A stretch of DNA of 64,000 nucleotides from Enterobacter cloacae complex sp. ECNIH7. Its GTDB lineage: Bacteria; Pseudomonadota; Gammaproteobacteria; Enterobacterales; Enterobacteriaceae. The notes below the pieces were generated by a model. It was given only the letters and a program-made list of their open reading frames with translations, ran no database searches and was not told the origin of the DNA. Every line of letters starts with the position of its first letter. Positions within the stretch are counted from its first letter, which is position 1. The stretch spans positions 4,464,001-4,528,000 of the forward strand of contig NZ_CP017990.1 of NCBI RefSeq assembly GCF_002208095.1. Reading direction: 5' to 3'. The position numbers and the translations under genes are program-made. Below are positions 32,640 through 41,240 of the stretch, in pieces.

Positions 32640-34829
32640 TTAGCGGGCTCTCTGAGCGAAGAGATCCGTTAAATACCCAATACGTTCAAGGATTTTCCGC
32701 GCCTTTTGCTGGTAAGAACACGGTGCCGGAAATAGCGATCCGTCAGCTGCGCCCCTGCACCATTTATCGTTAAAGCGGCTGATGCCTCCCGCCATCAGAT
32801 GCAGGGCTTCTGCCCGGCTGATGGCTATCCCGGTGACGAGCCGTATCTCATCGATCACCTTCTCCGGTACGCCGTTCTGCGGGTCGCTCGCGAAGACGAC
32901 GGGCGACGACGCGCCAGGGCGGATGAATTTGATGCGTTCGGTTAACGCCCGCCTCGCACGTCGGCTGAGGGGTTGAGAAAGATCGGTCTGCGTACAGTTA
33001 TTGACAGAACTCCGAGAGGATACGGGCACATCCTTAAGATCCGCAGCCCGCTTCGGCACAATTTTCCACTGCGTGAGTCGGGTTAAAACTGGGCTGCCCG
33101 CGCCAACGGCGGAATCGTACACGCCGCGGATGCGGACCGTTTCCTCGCCGTACTGGTTAAACCCGGCGCTCGGCTCATACAGCGTGCGCACCTGTAAATC
33201 ATCGCGACGCACAAACGGCCCGCCCTGCGCAGTAACGTAACCCGCCCAGTCCCCGGCGTCGGCAGCCTCCTGGACGGCGGCAAACTCAACGCTCAGACCG
33301 CGCGCGGCCTCGGCATCCACCAGACGTCGCAGCTCGCGGTAGACCGTTACCGGCGCGCCGCCGATGAACTGAAACTGGCGAATGTGCCAGCGTCCCGCCC
33401 AGGCCGACACGGCGGACGCCGTCTCTTTCAGCAATCCACCGCTTTCGCTATCGGTCTCGCCATCGAGCGCATAGCCGTCGATATTCTTTGAGATGTATTT
33501 GGCGATATAGCCGGTAGCGCTGCCTTTCTGCGGATCGATCGCGTCCGCGTGAAAGCGCGCCTGTCTGGCGCTTTCGCTCTGCAGCTCAGCGTTCTCCTCC
33601 TGCCGCGCGTAGTCCCCGATAATCCGGCGAACGCATTCGACGTCTTCCGGCAGCATAAACATCAGCATGTGCCAGTGGGGCGTACCGTCGTGATGGGGTT
33701 CCGCAACGCGGATACCAAAGATACGGCGCCCGTCCCGGTGCAGTTTTGCGCGGATACGCGCCCACAGGCGGGTAAAGTAGATTTGCGTATCCGTCGGGCT
33801 GGCCCCGTTCCACTTCGCGTTGGGAAAGCCTGATTTCAGCGTCGCGTGATACTGCGCGGGTGCGGTTAAGGTATAGAACTCGCCCACGTAGCCCAGCGAC
33901 TCACAGATATTTTCAAACCCGCGGATGCGGGTCATCAGTTCACAGCGACGTATCGCCGGGTTGGCCACCGAGCTATCGTATTTTTCAATCAGGCTGATGC
34001 GGTTTCCCTCTTCATCTTCCAGCTCCATGCCCTTGAGAAATTCGCGCGTGCGGCGCTTCTGCTCGCGCCACTCGGTCACGCAGCGTTTGCTCGCATACGC
34101 CGCTCTCCGTTTGCTGACGTTGCCGAGGGCAATCTGCAGATGTTCGCGCCAGGCAGCCGCGACCCGACGCAGGCGCCCGCGCCACCACGCCTCGGAAAAC
34201 ATGCGGATCACCGCTGCGGCAACGTCATCTTTGTTGAAAAATGTCTTCGACACCCGCTCCCAGTGCGGTGGCGACACGTTGAACTGTCGGGCGATCAGTC
34301 CGGCGCGCTGATACCAGACGTACAGCGTCTGGTATTCGCCCATTTCAGCATCGTTAATATTCGCCAGCTCGCCGCGTATAAAGCTGGCGATATCTGCGGC
34401 CAGCAGGTCGATGTCCGCGCGGGACATATCCGGAAGGCGGTTATAGCGGGCCACCAGTTCGACCATCCGCGAGGCGAGGTATTGCAAAAGCTGAGTGTCG
34501 AAATGGCCGTCAAACACGACCCTGGAGAATTCGTCGTGCAGGCCTGTGCAGGCATAGCGATCGGAGACCCGCCGCAGGCGAGGTAACATCCTTTTGCAGA
34601 AGCGGATCAAAAAGGCGTTAGCCTGCGGGCTGCCCCGATGCTGTTCGAGGGCGTCAACCGTGCGCCAGATTTCGAAGCGTACGCAGTCGGGCTGCTGTGA
34701 AAGGGCAATTCTTGCCTGCTGCAGCGCCGCGAAAAGGCGATCGCGGCGCTGCTGTTGGGCATGGGTGAGATAAGGGCTGGCAATGGCCGACCGTGGGGCG
34801 TTCCACGGATAAGCAAATGACGTAGCCAA
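32640..34829 (-). CDS. A: Replication initiator A (HUH endonuclease)
   Basis: A 729-aa P2/186 gpA homologue (P2 gpA is 761 aa) that nicks the phage origin to start rolling-circle replication. The HUH motif is PHWH (His385 and His387), and the paired catalytic tyrosines are YIAKY (441 and 445). The frame is intact. It is unexpected in a headless element, because R-tailocin clusters usually lack replication genes. It could still amplify the locus on induction, or simply not yet have been lost. Confidence 0.9.
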   Translation of the reverse strand: MATSFAYPWNAPRSAIASPYLTHAQQQRRDRLFAALQQARIALSQQPDCVRFEIWRTVDALEQHRGSPQANAFLIRFCKRMLPRLRRVSDRYACTGLHDEFSRVVFDGHFDTQLLQYLASRMVELVARYNRLPDMSRADIDLLAADIASFIRGELANINDAEMGEYQTLYVWYQRAGLIARQFNVSPPHWERVSKTFFNKDDVAAAVIRMFSEAWWRGRLRRVAAAWREHLQIALGNVSKRRAAYASKRCVTEWREQKRRTREFLKGMELEDEEGNRISLIEKYDSSVANPAIRRCELMTRIRGFENICESLGYVGEFYTLTAPAQYHATLKSGFPNAKWNGASPTDTQIYFTRLWARIRAKLHRDGRRIFGIRVAEPHHDGTPHWHMLMFMLPEDVECVRRIIGDYARQEENAELQSESARQARFHADAIDPQKGSATGYIAKYISKNIDGYALDGETDSESGGLLKETASAVSAWAGRWHIRQFQFIGGAPVTVYRELRRLVDAEAARGLSVEFAAVQEAADAGDWAGYVTAQGGPFVRRDDLQVRTLYEPSAGFNQYGEETVRIRGVYDSAVGAGSPVLTRLTQWKIVPKRAADLKDVPVSSRSSVNNCTQTDLSQPLSRRARRALTERIKFIRPGASSPVVFASDPQNGVPEKVIDEIRLVTGIAISRAEALHLMAGGISRFNDKWCRGAADGSLFPAPCSYQQKARKILERIGYLTDLFAQRAR

Positions 34830-34830
34830 C

Positions 34831-35052
34831 TTATCCTCCCCGGACGTGTTTATTTTTCATCTCGGCGATCTCCTGGCAGGTCACGCACAGGGCTACGCCG
34901 GGCACCGCTATTCGGCGCGCCTCCGGTATCGGCGCCTCGCAGTCCTCGCAGAGGAAACGCGAAGGCGATGCGGGTCGTCTGCGGGCGCGATTAATGTACC
35001 GCTCTCTGTCCTCCTGCTCGCGCGCCTGCGCAAGATCGATAAAATCGGCCAT
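34831..35052 (-). CDS. TraR/DksA-type zinc-finger protein
   Basis: A 73-aa protein starting MADFIDLAQAREQEDRERYI. The four-cysteine zinc finger is CEDC ... CVTC (about residues 36-60). Small TraR/DksA homologues of P2-like phages bind RNA polymerase through the secondary channel. It sits between gene A and the DUF2732 gene, and its ATG overlaps the previous stop (TGATG). Confidence 0.85.
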   Translation of the reverse strand: MADFIDLAQAREQEDRERYINRARRRPASPSRFLCEDCEAPIPEARRIAVPGVALCVTCQEIAEMKNKHVRGG

Positions 35053-35282
35053 CAGTGCAGCTCCTGAGATTCGCGCTCGTAGCGAGCCGCCTCGTGGCAC
35101 AGCAGTTCGGCAACGTCTTCTCCGCTCATACCGGTTTTGTAGATATGGCTCGCCAGCGCCTCCAGACGCAGGGAGACCGCGAGGGCTCGCGCGCATCGTT
35201 CCTCTGTTTTTGCCTCTGCCAGCAGGCGTTTCAGTTCTTCACTTCCGATCCGATAAGGGCGGTTTTCACTGTTTCGCATCAC
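35052..35282 (-). CDS. DUF2732 family phage protein
   Basis: A 76-aa helical, charged protein of the DUF2732 type found between the repressor and gene A in many P2/186-like prophages (block IGSEELKRLLAEAKTEERCA). Function unknown. The second ATG at 35279 is an alternative start. It is coupled to the DksA-like gene downstream. Confidence 0.7.
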   Translation of the reverse strand: MMRNSENRPYRIGSEELKRLLAEAKTEERCARALAVSLRLEALASHIYKTGMSGEDVAELLCHEAARYERESQELH

Positions 35283-35347
35283 GCGTTCTCCTTAATTTCA
35301 GGCAATAGGGTGCCCGGCGGGTTTACGCCATTAGTTTTTGGGTTGGG

Positions 35348-35686
35348 TTATATCGGCATGGTCAGCCGTTCAGGGAATAAACTCACAACAGCACGAAAAT
35401 GGTTCATGGCGTTAATTAGCGCCCGTTTCTCTTCGGTCGTCAGCTCGCCGATATCGCACTCGTGGCGGGCGACGGGCAATCTCGCCAGGAAAAAGAGGGC
35501 GGCCAGCGCCCTGCTGTTCTCCTCAAAACATGGATCGCGCTTATCGCGCATTTCAGCCATAAACCGCGCCAGCTCTTTTCCGCTATCGTTCCCGTATCGG
35601 GCGCGCAGTTCAGCGACGTGGTTAAGCCCGCTAAGACGCGCTCCCACGCTAAGTGGAACCCTTGCACGGGCAGCTTCTATCGCCAT
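35348..35686 (-). CDS. DUF5347 family phage protein
   Basis: A 112-aa protein of the early region, resembling the DUF5347 family of P2/186-like prophages (VAELRARYGNDSGKELARFM, TEEKRALINAMNHFRAVVSL). Function unknown. It is the first gene on the minus strand facing the repressor gene, so it starts the early replication transcript. Confidence 0.65.
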   Translation of the reverse strand: MAIEAARARVPLSVGARLSGLNHVAELRARYGNDSGKELARFMAEMRDKRDPCFEENSRALAALFFLARLPVARHECDIGELTTEEKRALINAMNHFRAVVSLFPERLTMPI

Positions 35687-35760
35687 ATCTCCCCTCGCGT
35701 AAATTCACGCACGCTAGTGCGCTGAAAACGGGCACAGCACGGTATTTTCCGCCGTTTGAT

Positions 35761-35853
35761 GATTGCGATTTCAGATGCCATGCTGCATGATTCCCATTTT
35801 GATAATGTCTGCAATCACTAGCCTCTGTTTGCCAACGTCTGCCGCTGATTGCC
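35761..35853. promoter_or_regulatory. Candidate CI operators in the divergent early region
   Basis: TGATTGC occurs at 35761-35767 and 35847-35853, and inverted at 35812-35818, between the divergent repressor gene and the early replication transcript. Their position suggests operator half sites for CI, but the consensus is not established here. Confidence 0.45.
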
Positions 35854-35880
35854 CGAATTTGTAATGATACTAATACCCAA

Positions 35881-36489
35881 ATGAGCATTAGTAAACACCC
35901 AAAGGAATATATTTTGATTTTAGATTCTCAAGTGAATAATGAAGAGTTACTCGATAGAATCTGTCAGGTATATGGTTTCACGCAGAAAATCCAGCTGGCC
36001 CGGCACTTTAATATCGCCGCCAGCTCGCTTCAGAACCGCTACGCGCGCGGTACCGTCTCTTACGACTTTGCGGTTCAGTGCGCGCTGGACACCGGCGCCA
36101 GCCTTCGCTGGCTGATGACCGGACAAGGCGCGCAGTTTGAAGGTCATCCCGCGCCGGGCGATCCGGTTTCGGTTTCCACATTCACACTGAGTGATGGAAG
36201 GCTGGAAGAGAATACCACTTTGAGTATCGACTCTGGTTTCTTTAGCAAGCCGCTGGCTCGCGGCATCGCCGTTCGGGCGGAGGGAAAGCTGCACTTTATT
36301 GAAAAAGAAGCATCGTTAACCGACGGCCTGTGGCTGGTTGAGATTGAAGGCACCGCCAGCATCCGCGACCTCACGCTGCTGCCGGGTAAAAAACTCCACG
36401 TGGCGGGCGGCAAGGTTCCGTTTGAGTGCAGTATCGACGAGATAAAAACGGTGGGTCGCGTGGTGGGGATTTACAGCGAGGTTAATTGA
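35881..36489 (+). CDS. cI: 186-type CI repressor
   Basis: A 202-aa repressor closely like phage 186 CI (192 aa). The N-terminal HTH (YGFTQKIQLARHFNIAASSL, about residues 31-50) precedes a C-terminal oligomerisation domain ending in GGKVPFECSIDEIKTVGRVVG and YSEVN. It has no Ser-Lys autocleavage pair of the LexA type, in keeping with control by Tum. It is divergent from the early genes. In 186 the integrase gene follows cI on the same transcript; here cI is the last element gene. Confidence 0.92.
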   Translation: MSISKHPKEYILILDSQVNNEELLDRICQVYGFTQKIQLARHFNIAASSLQNRYARGTVSYDFAVQCALDTGASLRWLMTGQGAQFEGHPAPGDPVSVSTFTLSDGRLEENTTLSIDSGFFSKPLARGIAVRAEGKLHFIEKEASLTDGLWLVEIEGTASIRDLTLLPGKKLHVAGGKVPFECSIDEIKTVGRVVGIYSEVN

Positions 36490-36771
36490 GGGTGGGTCGG
36501 ACGCATGCGCCACCAAAGGTGGGGGGCTCGCTTTCGGGTAGGACACGGAAAAACCCGAGGCAGGGGAAAAAGAGGATCAACGCAAATTAACAGGGCTGGT
36601 GAAGGTGTGGCATGTCGCTCTATCGGGTTTACCCCATAATGAGAGCACCACACATCAACTCATTAAAGAAATCCCCCATCGCGCCGATCATCATCCGTGT
36701 GTATTATTTCCTGTAGCTTTTACAACAACTAACCTTAACTCAAATACTTAAGCGCCAAAGCGAAAGGCATC
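36490..36771. other. Right edge of the prophage; integrase and attR absent
   Basis: About 280 bp between cI and the first core gene. There is no integrase remnant and no copy of the 15-bp CAGCAGGGGCCACCA repeat, only scattered short matches such as GCCACCAAA near 36510. The right end, including int, has therefore been deleted, fixing the element in place. The right half probably carries the promoter of the following gene. Confidence 0.6.
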
Positions 36772-37941
36772 ATGAGCACACCGATCAAACGGCTAGAAAT
36801 CATTAAAAATGCCATTGAACTGGAAGATGACGACATCATCCAGAGCCAGCTGACACGGCTGAAAAATGAAGCGTTTGACGATGAGCTACAGGCAATCGTC
36901 GTGGCGCTTGAAAAGAAGAACTACACCGCTGCGATGGCGGCAATTACCGCCTGGCTTCAGGGCCAGCGCGCCGTGACCCAGTGGCGCGATCCGCAGGTGG
37001 CCGCCAGCAAGCTGGAGCTGAAGGCGCTGGAAGAGCGTCTGCGCGATCTGATTGACCGCCGCAACGCCCGGGTGCAGCAGCTTGATGAGTTCAACGATCT
37101 CTATTTCTCTCGCCTCGGGCCGCTGATGCAGCAGATCCTCGCCCTGCGTAAAACGCTGGCCGAGCTAAACCTGCGCCGTCAGCAGGCGGAAGCGCGTCGC
37201 CGTGAGGAAGATTACCGTCGCTGCCAGCGCTATATGGCGCAGGCGGTAGAGGTGCTGGCGACGCTCACCCAGCGCTGGCGCGATCTCCCGGCCGACTCCG
37301 TGCAGGCCGCTGAGGCGCGCAAGCATCTTGAACAGCAAAGCAATCTGATTGCCAACCTGCTGGCCGAAGCGCTGGAGCTGGAGAGCGGCTTAACGCGCGA
37401 AGAGGAGCCTGCGCGTCAGGCGCGAGACGACGCTAACGAAGAGTACGAGAAATATCGCGAGCAGCATCACGATGCCGAAGTGCGGCTGCGCAAAGGTAAG
37501 GATCTTTCGGAAGAGGATCGGAACGAGCTGAAGCGCCTCTGGCGGCAGGCGAGCAAGCTCTGCCATCCGGATCTGGTGGCGGACGATCTGAAAGAGGAAG
37601 CTAATGCGATGATGGTGCAGCTCAACCAGGCGAAGCAGCGTGGCGACGTTAAAACCATTCGCTCACTGGTAGCCCGCCTGCAGCAGGGCTTTGAGCCATT
37701 GATGGCAAGCGACAGGTTGAACGATCTGGAACGTATCCGCAAAAAAATGGCGCAGGTTCGCGAGCAGATAGACATTTTAGTGAACGAGCTGGCGGAGCTT
37801 GAGAAAGAGGAGTCCTGGCTTCTGGTCTCGTCGCTCAACAATATGGAAGCTTACTTCGCTCAGCAGGAGAAAGCGCTACACGAGGTCCGCGCCTCGCTCG
37901 AACATCAGGTGAGCGAAGCGCAGCTGGATTCCGCCGCCTGA
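36772..37941 (+). CDS. Coiled-coil protein with a J-domain-like HPD segment
   Basis: A 389-aa soluble, highly charged protein. Residues 85-240 and 300-380 are predicted coiled coil. Between them ELKRLWRQASKLCHPDLVADD carries HPD at 265-267 in a J-domain-like helix-HPD-helix, suggesting contact with a DnaK-type chaperone. High GC and codon use match the core genes to its right, and its stop codon abuts the convergent nfeF stop. I do not know its function. Its place beside the tailocin is probably accidental. Confidence 0.6.
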   Translation: MSTPIKRLEIIKNAIELEDDDIIQSQLTRLKNEAFDDELQAIVVALEKKNYTAAMAAITAWLQGQRAVTQWRDPQVAASKLELKALEERLRDLIDRRNARVQQLDEFNDLYFSRLGPLMQQILALRKTLAELNLRRQQAEARRREEDYRRCQRYMAQAVEVLATLTQRWRDLPADSVQAAEARKHLEQQSNLIANLLAEALELESGLTREEEPARQARDDANEEYEKYREQHHDAEVRLRKGKDLSEEDRNELKRLWRQASKLCHPDLVADDLKEEANAMMVQLNQAKQRGDVKTIRSLVARLQQGFEPLMASDRLNDLERIRKKMAQVREQIDILVNELAELEKEESWLLVSSLNNMEAYFAQQEKALHEVRASLEHQVSEAQLDSAA

Positions 37942-38706
37942 TTATTTGGCGTGCCAGTATGCGCTGGCACGCACCAGCTGCTGGTCAATCGCATCGGTTT
38001 CAAACTGACGACTCAGCGTCTTCACTGCCTTCCCTTCCCCGGTCAGCCAGATGAAGTAATCTTCACCAGGAACGGCCAGCGCCGCCAGATGGTCCGCTAC
38101 CGCCTGCTCGCTGTGGCCTACAACCCAGGTGATGTTGAATTCACTCAGGTGCGCCAGATAGTCCTTATAAGAATCGTCCCCAACCGTCACTACCGCATGA
38201 ATTTCCGGGCGAACCGGCAGTTTAGCAATGCTCTCTAAGCGTCGGCGCAGCGCGGGCATGCCGGACTCGTCGCACACGTACAGCTGCCAGGCGTAATCCT
38301 CCGGCACCACCAGCGAACCGCGCGGGCCGCCGATGGTCAGCCTGTCGCCCACTTTTGCCTCAACCGCCCAGCGGCTGGCAATGCCGCCGTCATGAACGAA
38401 GAAATCGAGCACCAGCTCATGGTTTGCCTCGTCGTACAGCGGCGTGTAGTCGCGCGTCTGAGGACGTACGCCGTCACCCCAGTCGATACCTTCATCGGTG
38501 ACCACCGGCGGCACAAACACCGCGCCCGGGGCAGGGAAAAAGACTTTGGTATGGTCGTCGAAACCGCGGGAGCTAAAGCCCTCCAGCTGCTCGCCGCCTA
38601 AAACAATCCGCTGGAAACCCGCGCTGGGGCGCTCAACGCGGAGCACCGTCAGCTCGCGAAAGCGCAGGTCATTACGAACACGCTGTGGGTAACGGGTAGA
38701 TGCCAT
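37942..38706 (-). CDS. nfeF: NADPH-dependent ferric-chelate reductase NfeF (YqjH)
   Basis: A 254-aa siderophore-interacting FAD protein that reduces ferric siderophore complexes in the cytoplasm. The FAD-binding half has RDYTPLYDEANHELVLDFFVHDGG and GDRLTIGGPRGS; the SIP C-terminal half ends in YFIWLTGEGKAVKTL and VRASAYWHAK. ATG 38706 gives MASTRYPQRVRNDL. It is divergent from nfeR. A Fur-box-like sequence and NfeR-type palindromes lie in the shared region, agreeing with iron and nickel control known in E. coli. Confidence 0.92.
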   Translation of the reverse strand: MASTRYPQRVRNDLRFRELTVLRVERPSAGFQRIVLGGEQLEGFSSRGFDDHTKVFFPAPGAVFVPPVVTDEGIDWGDGVRPQTRDYTPLYDEANHELVLDFFVHDGGIASRWAVEAKVGDRLTIGGPRGSLVVPEDYAWQLYVCDESGMPALRRRLESIAKLPVRPEIHAVVTVGDDSYKDYLAHLSEFNITWVVGHSEQAVADHLAALAVPGEDYFIWLTGEGKAVKTLSRQFETDAIDQQLVRASAYWHAK

Positions 38707-38731
38707 TTTTAGCCCCTTCTCTGGTGAATAC

Positions 38732-38836
38732 GATATATCTAAATCAATTTTCAAATGATAATGATTACTAATAAGCAAAAATGCAAGATCTTTTAGATTG
38801 CATCTGAATATATCTTAGATATAGTTTAGATATATC
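38732..38836. promoter_or_regulatory. nfeF-nfeR control region: NfeR palindromes and Fur-like box
   Basis: GATATATCTAAA (38732-38743) recurs as its exact inverse TTTAGATATATC (38825-38836), and TATATCTTAGATATA (38809-38823) is a perfect palindrome of the same motif. Between them, GATAATGATTACTAAT (from 38757) resembles a Fur box. Each promoter thus carries a probable NfeR operator, and nfeF also a Fur site. Confidence 0.65.
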
Positions 38837-38853
38837 AAATTGAGAGAGCTACT

Positions 38854-39348
38854 ATGCGACACGAACACGACAGCGGCGGGCGCCGACCGCGCTTTTTCGG
38901 CCATGGCGATCTGCGGCTGGTGATTCTGGATATTCTGACCCGCAGCGCGAGCCACGGCTACGAGCTGATCAAAGAGATCGAGAATCTGACTCAGGGGAAT
39001 TACACCCCGAGCCCAGGCGTGATCTACCCGACCCTGGATTATCTTCAGGATCAGACCTTTATCACCATTACGGAAGAAGAGAACGGTCGTAAGACGATTA
39101 CGATTACCGCTGAAGGACAACGCTGGCTGGACGAAAACCGGGAGCAGCTGGAACAGATCCAGGTGCGTATCAAAGCGCGTTCCGTCGGTTTTCAGCTGCG
39201 CAAAAACCCGCAGATGAAGCGGGCGCTGGATAACTTCAAAGCGGTGTTAGATCTGAAGGTGAATCAGGGAGAGCTCAGCGACGCGCAGCTCAAGCAGATT
39301 ATCGGCGTTATTGACCGCGCGGCGCTCGAGATCTCCCAGCTGGATTAA
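38854..39348 (+). CDS. nfeR: PadR-family nickel-responsive repressor NfeR (YqjI), short N terminus
   Basis: A 164-aa PadR winged-helix repressor of nfeF and itself. The DNA-binding domain is [20 protein letters not shown] and [16 protein letters not shown], and the C terminus [21 protein letters not shown] matches E. coli YqjI. E. coli YqjI carries a long His/Cys-rich N-terminal extension thought to bind metal; here only [11 protein letters not shown] precedes RFFGHG, so most of these ligands are missing. Its stop overlaps the convergent MCP gene by 4 bp. Confidence 0.88.
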   Translation: MRHEHDSGGRRPRFFGHGDLRLVILDILTRSASHGYELIKEIENLTQGNYTPSPGVIYPTLDYLQDQTFITITEEENGRKTITITAEGQRWLDENREQLEQIQVRIKARSVGFQLRKNPQMKRALDNFKAVLDLKVNQGELSDAQLKQIIGVIDRAALEISQLD

Positions 39349-40904
39349 GCCGGAGCGTGCTCGCTCACGCGGAAGACGCGCACCAGCTCCTTCAGGTGCA
39401 TCGCCTGTTCGTTAAGCGATGCTGCCGCCGCGACGGACTCCTCCACCAGCGCGGAGTTCTGCTGGGTGGTGGCATCAATCAGGCCAATCGCGCTGTTAAT
39501 CTGCGAGATACCTTCCGTCTGCTCGTGGCTGGCCTGGCGGATTTCGCGCAGGATCGCGTCCATCTCTTCCACGTTGCCGACCATCCCATTAATCAACGCA
39601 CTCGCTTTTTCAACCAGGTTCATCCCGTCCTGGGTCTGGCTGGTAGAGCTCTCAATCAGCTCGCGGATTTCGCTGGCAGATGACGCACTCTTCTGGGCAA
39701 GCTGGCGAACTTCACCCGCCACCACCGCAAAGCCGCGACCGTGCTCGCCGGCGCGCGCCGCTTCCACCGCCGCGTTCAGCGCCAGAATGTTGGTCTGGAA
39801 CGCAATGGCGTCGATCAGGTCGATAATGTCGGACATCCGGTTCGACGTTTCGTTAATCAGGCGCATTTTGCTGGTCACCTGCTTCATCATCTCGCCGTTG
39901 TTTTTAACCACCGTGGCGGCATCGGCCGAAAGGTTGGTCGCTTCCCCGGTATGCGAGGCGGTATTTTTCACCGTCGCGGTGATCTGCTCCATCGAGGCGG
40001 CGGTCTGTTCTACAGAACTTGCCTGCTCTTCCGTGCGCGCGGCCAGATCCTGGTTCCCGGCGACAATCTGCGCGGCTGCGCTGGAGATATTCTCCGAGCC
40101 GGTTTGCACCTGCTGCACGATGTCCAGCAGTCGCGTTTTCATCTCCATCAGCGCATGCAGCAGCAGACCCGTTTCGTCTTTGCCGTGTGGCGTGATGCTG
40201 CCCGTGAGATCGCCCTCAGAAATGGCTTTTGCAAAATGTACCGCCTCGCCGAGCGGACGAGTGATAGCGCGCACGATAAACCAGCCAATCAGGCTGCCTG
40301 CCGCAATGCTAAAGAGCGTGAGCAGGATCAGCAGCAGTCGGTTAGACCTGAAATCCCCTTCCACCTGCGCACCGGCACTTTGCATCTCGCTGTTTTGAAT
40401 GGTAATCAGCTCCTTCACCTTCGCTTTATAAGCCTGCTGCACGGCGAGGGTGGTGGTCATCATCTCCTGAATAGCGCCCGCACGATTGTTGTTCTGCACC
40501 GCCTGCAAAATGCGGTAGCGCGAGTCCAGATACTGCTGGCGCACGCTGCGGATCTCCGCCAGCACCTGCTGAGACTTTTGATCCTGCAGCGCGTTGTTCA
40601 GCTCGCCCAGGATCACCGTGATGTGCTCGCTGATCTCTTTCAGGCGCTGCTGAGATTGCCCCGTATAGGTGCCCTGCTCGTCCAGCAGCATCAGCTGTTG
40701 AGTGCTAATAAATTCCTGGAAGTTATCGATTAACTGGTTCGCTTTTACCGTGGTCGGATAATCGCTGGTAATAATCGATTGCATCCCGTTATTAGCCCGG
40801 TTCAGGCTTATCAGAGACAGGCTCGCGCTGAGCGCCATCAGGACAATAAAGAACCCAAACGCCAGAAATAATTTCGTGCCGATCTTTACGTCATGTAAGA
40901 ACAT
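39345..40904 (-). CDS. Methyl-accepting chemotaxis protein
   Basis: A 519-aa chemoreceptor. TM1 (about residues 12-32) is followed by a periplasmic four-helix-bundle sensor domain of about 160 residues and TM2 (about 190-213, [20 protein letters not shown]). HAMP and the signalling domain follow, with the invariant hairpin [23 protein letters not shown]. It ends HAPA without the NWETF tail, so methylation probably depends on other receptors. The ligand is unknown. A consensus sigma-28 promoter lies upstream. Confidence 0.92.
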   Translation of the reverse strand: MFLHDVKIGTKLFLAFGFFIVLMALSASLSLISLNRANNGMQSIITSDYPTTVKANQLIDNFQEFISTQQLMLLDEQGTYTGQSQQRLKEISEHITVILGELNNALQDQKSQQVLAEIRSVRQQYLDSRYRILQAVQNNNRAGAIQEMMTTTLAVQQAYKAKVKELITIQNSEMQSAGAQVEGDFRSNRLLLILLTLFSIAAGSLIGWFIVRAITRPLGEAVHFAKAISEGDLTGSITPHGKDETGLLLHALMEMKTRLLDIVQQVQTGSENISSAAAQIVAGNQDLAARTEEQASSVEQTAASMEQITATVKNTASHTGEATNLSADAATVVKNNGEMMKQVTSKMRLINETSNRMSDIIDLIDAIAFQTNILALNAAVEAARAGEHGRGFAVVAGEVRQLAQKSASSASEIRELIESSTSQTQDGMNLVEKASALINGMVGNVEEMDAILREIRQASHEQTEGISQINSAIGLIDATTQQNSALVEESVAAAASLNEQAMHLKELVRVFRVSEHAPA

Positions 40905-40944
40905 ATTTTCTCCATCGATGTGATTATTTCTCAGACGATCGCTG

Positions 40945-40971
40945 TTATCGGTAACGATTTCGCTAACTTTA
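40945..40971 (-). promoter_or_regulatory. Sigma-28 (FliA) promoter of the MCP gene
   Basis: On the minus strand TAAAGTTA, 11 bases, ACCGATAA closely fits TAAAGTTT-N11-GCCGATAA. It lies about 40 bp upstream of the ATG. Confidence 0.85.
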
Positions 40972-41187
40972 TGAGTTTGATCGTTTTTTTATTTCATAAC
41001 CGTCGCAATGGATAGGTAGAGACTATTAACATTGCTCCATCGATCGTTACCAGACCACCGGAGGGGTATTTTTCAAAATAGCGTTCTGGATAACTGACTT
41101 AGGCAGGGATAAATAACTGAGGCACTTTCTTTAGTTATTTAATATTAAATTAACAATAAAATACATTAATAGTCACAACCAGAAAAT

Positions 41188-41226
41188 AAAAAGCCGTTTA
41201 TTCCTTACGAAATAAACGGCTTTTTT
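41188..41226 (-). terminator. Terminator after aer
   Basis: A 15-bp perfect stem built on AAGCCGTTTATT / AATAAACGGCTT, flanked by A and T runs on both sides, 15 bp after the aer stop. Confidence 0.85.
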
Positions 41227-41240
41227 AGAACATTACTGAC

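Noticed and set aside
35649..35888. Minus-strand frame opposite the start of cI
   Set aside because: It covers the divergent promoter region with the TGATTGC repeats and has no resemblance to Cox/Apl regulators.
39741..40733. Plus-strand frame of 330 codons
   Set aside because: It is antisense to the MCP gene and has no RBS or family.
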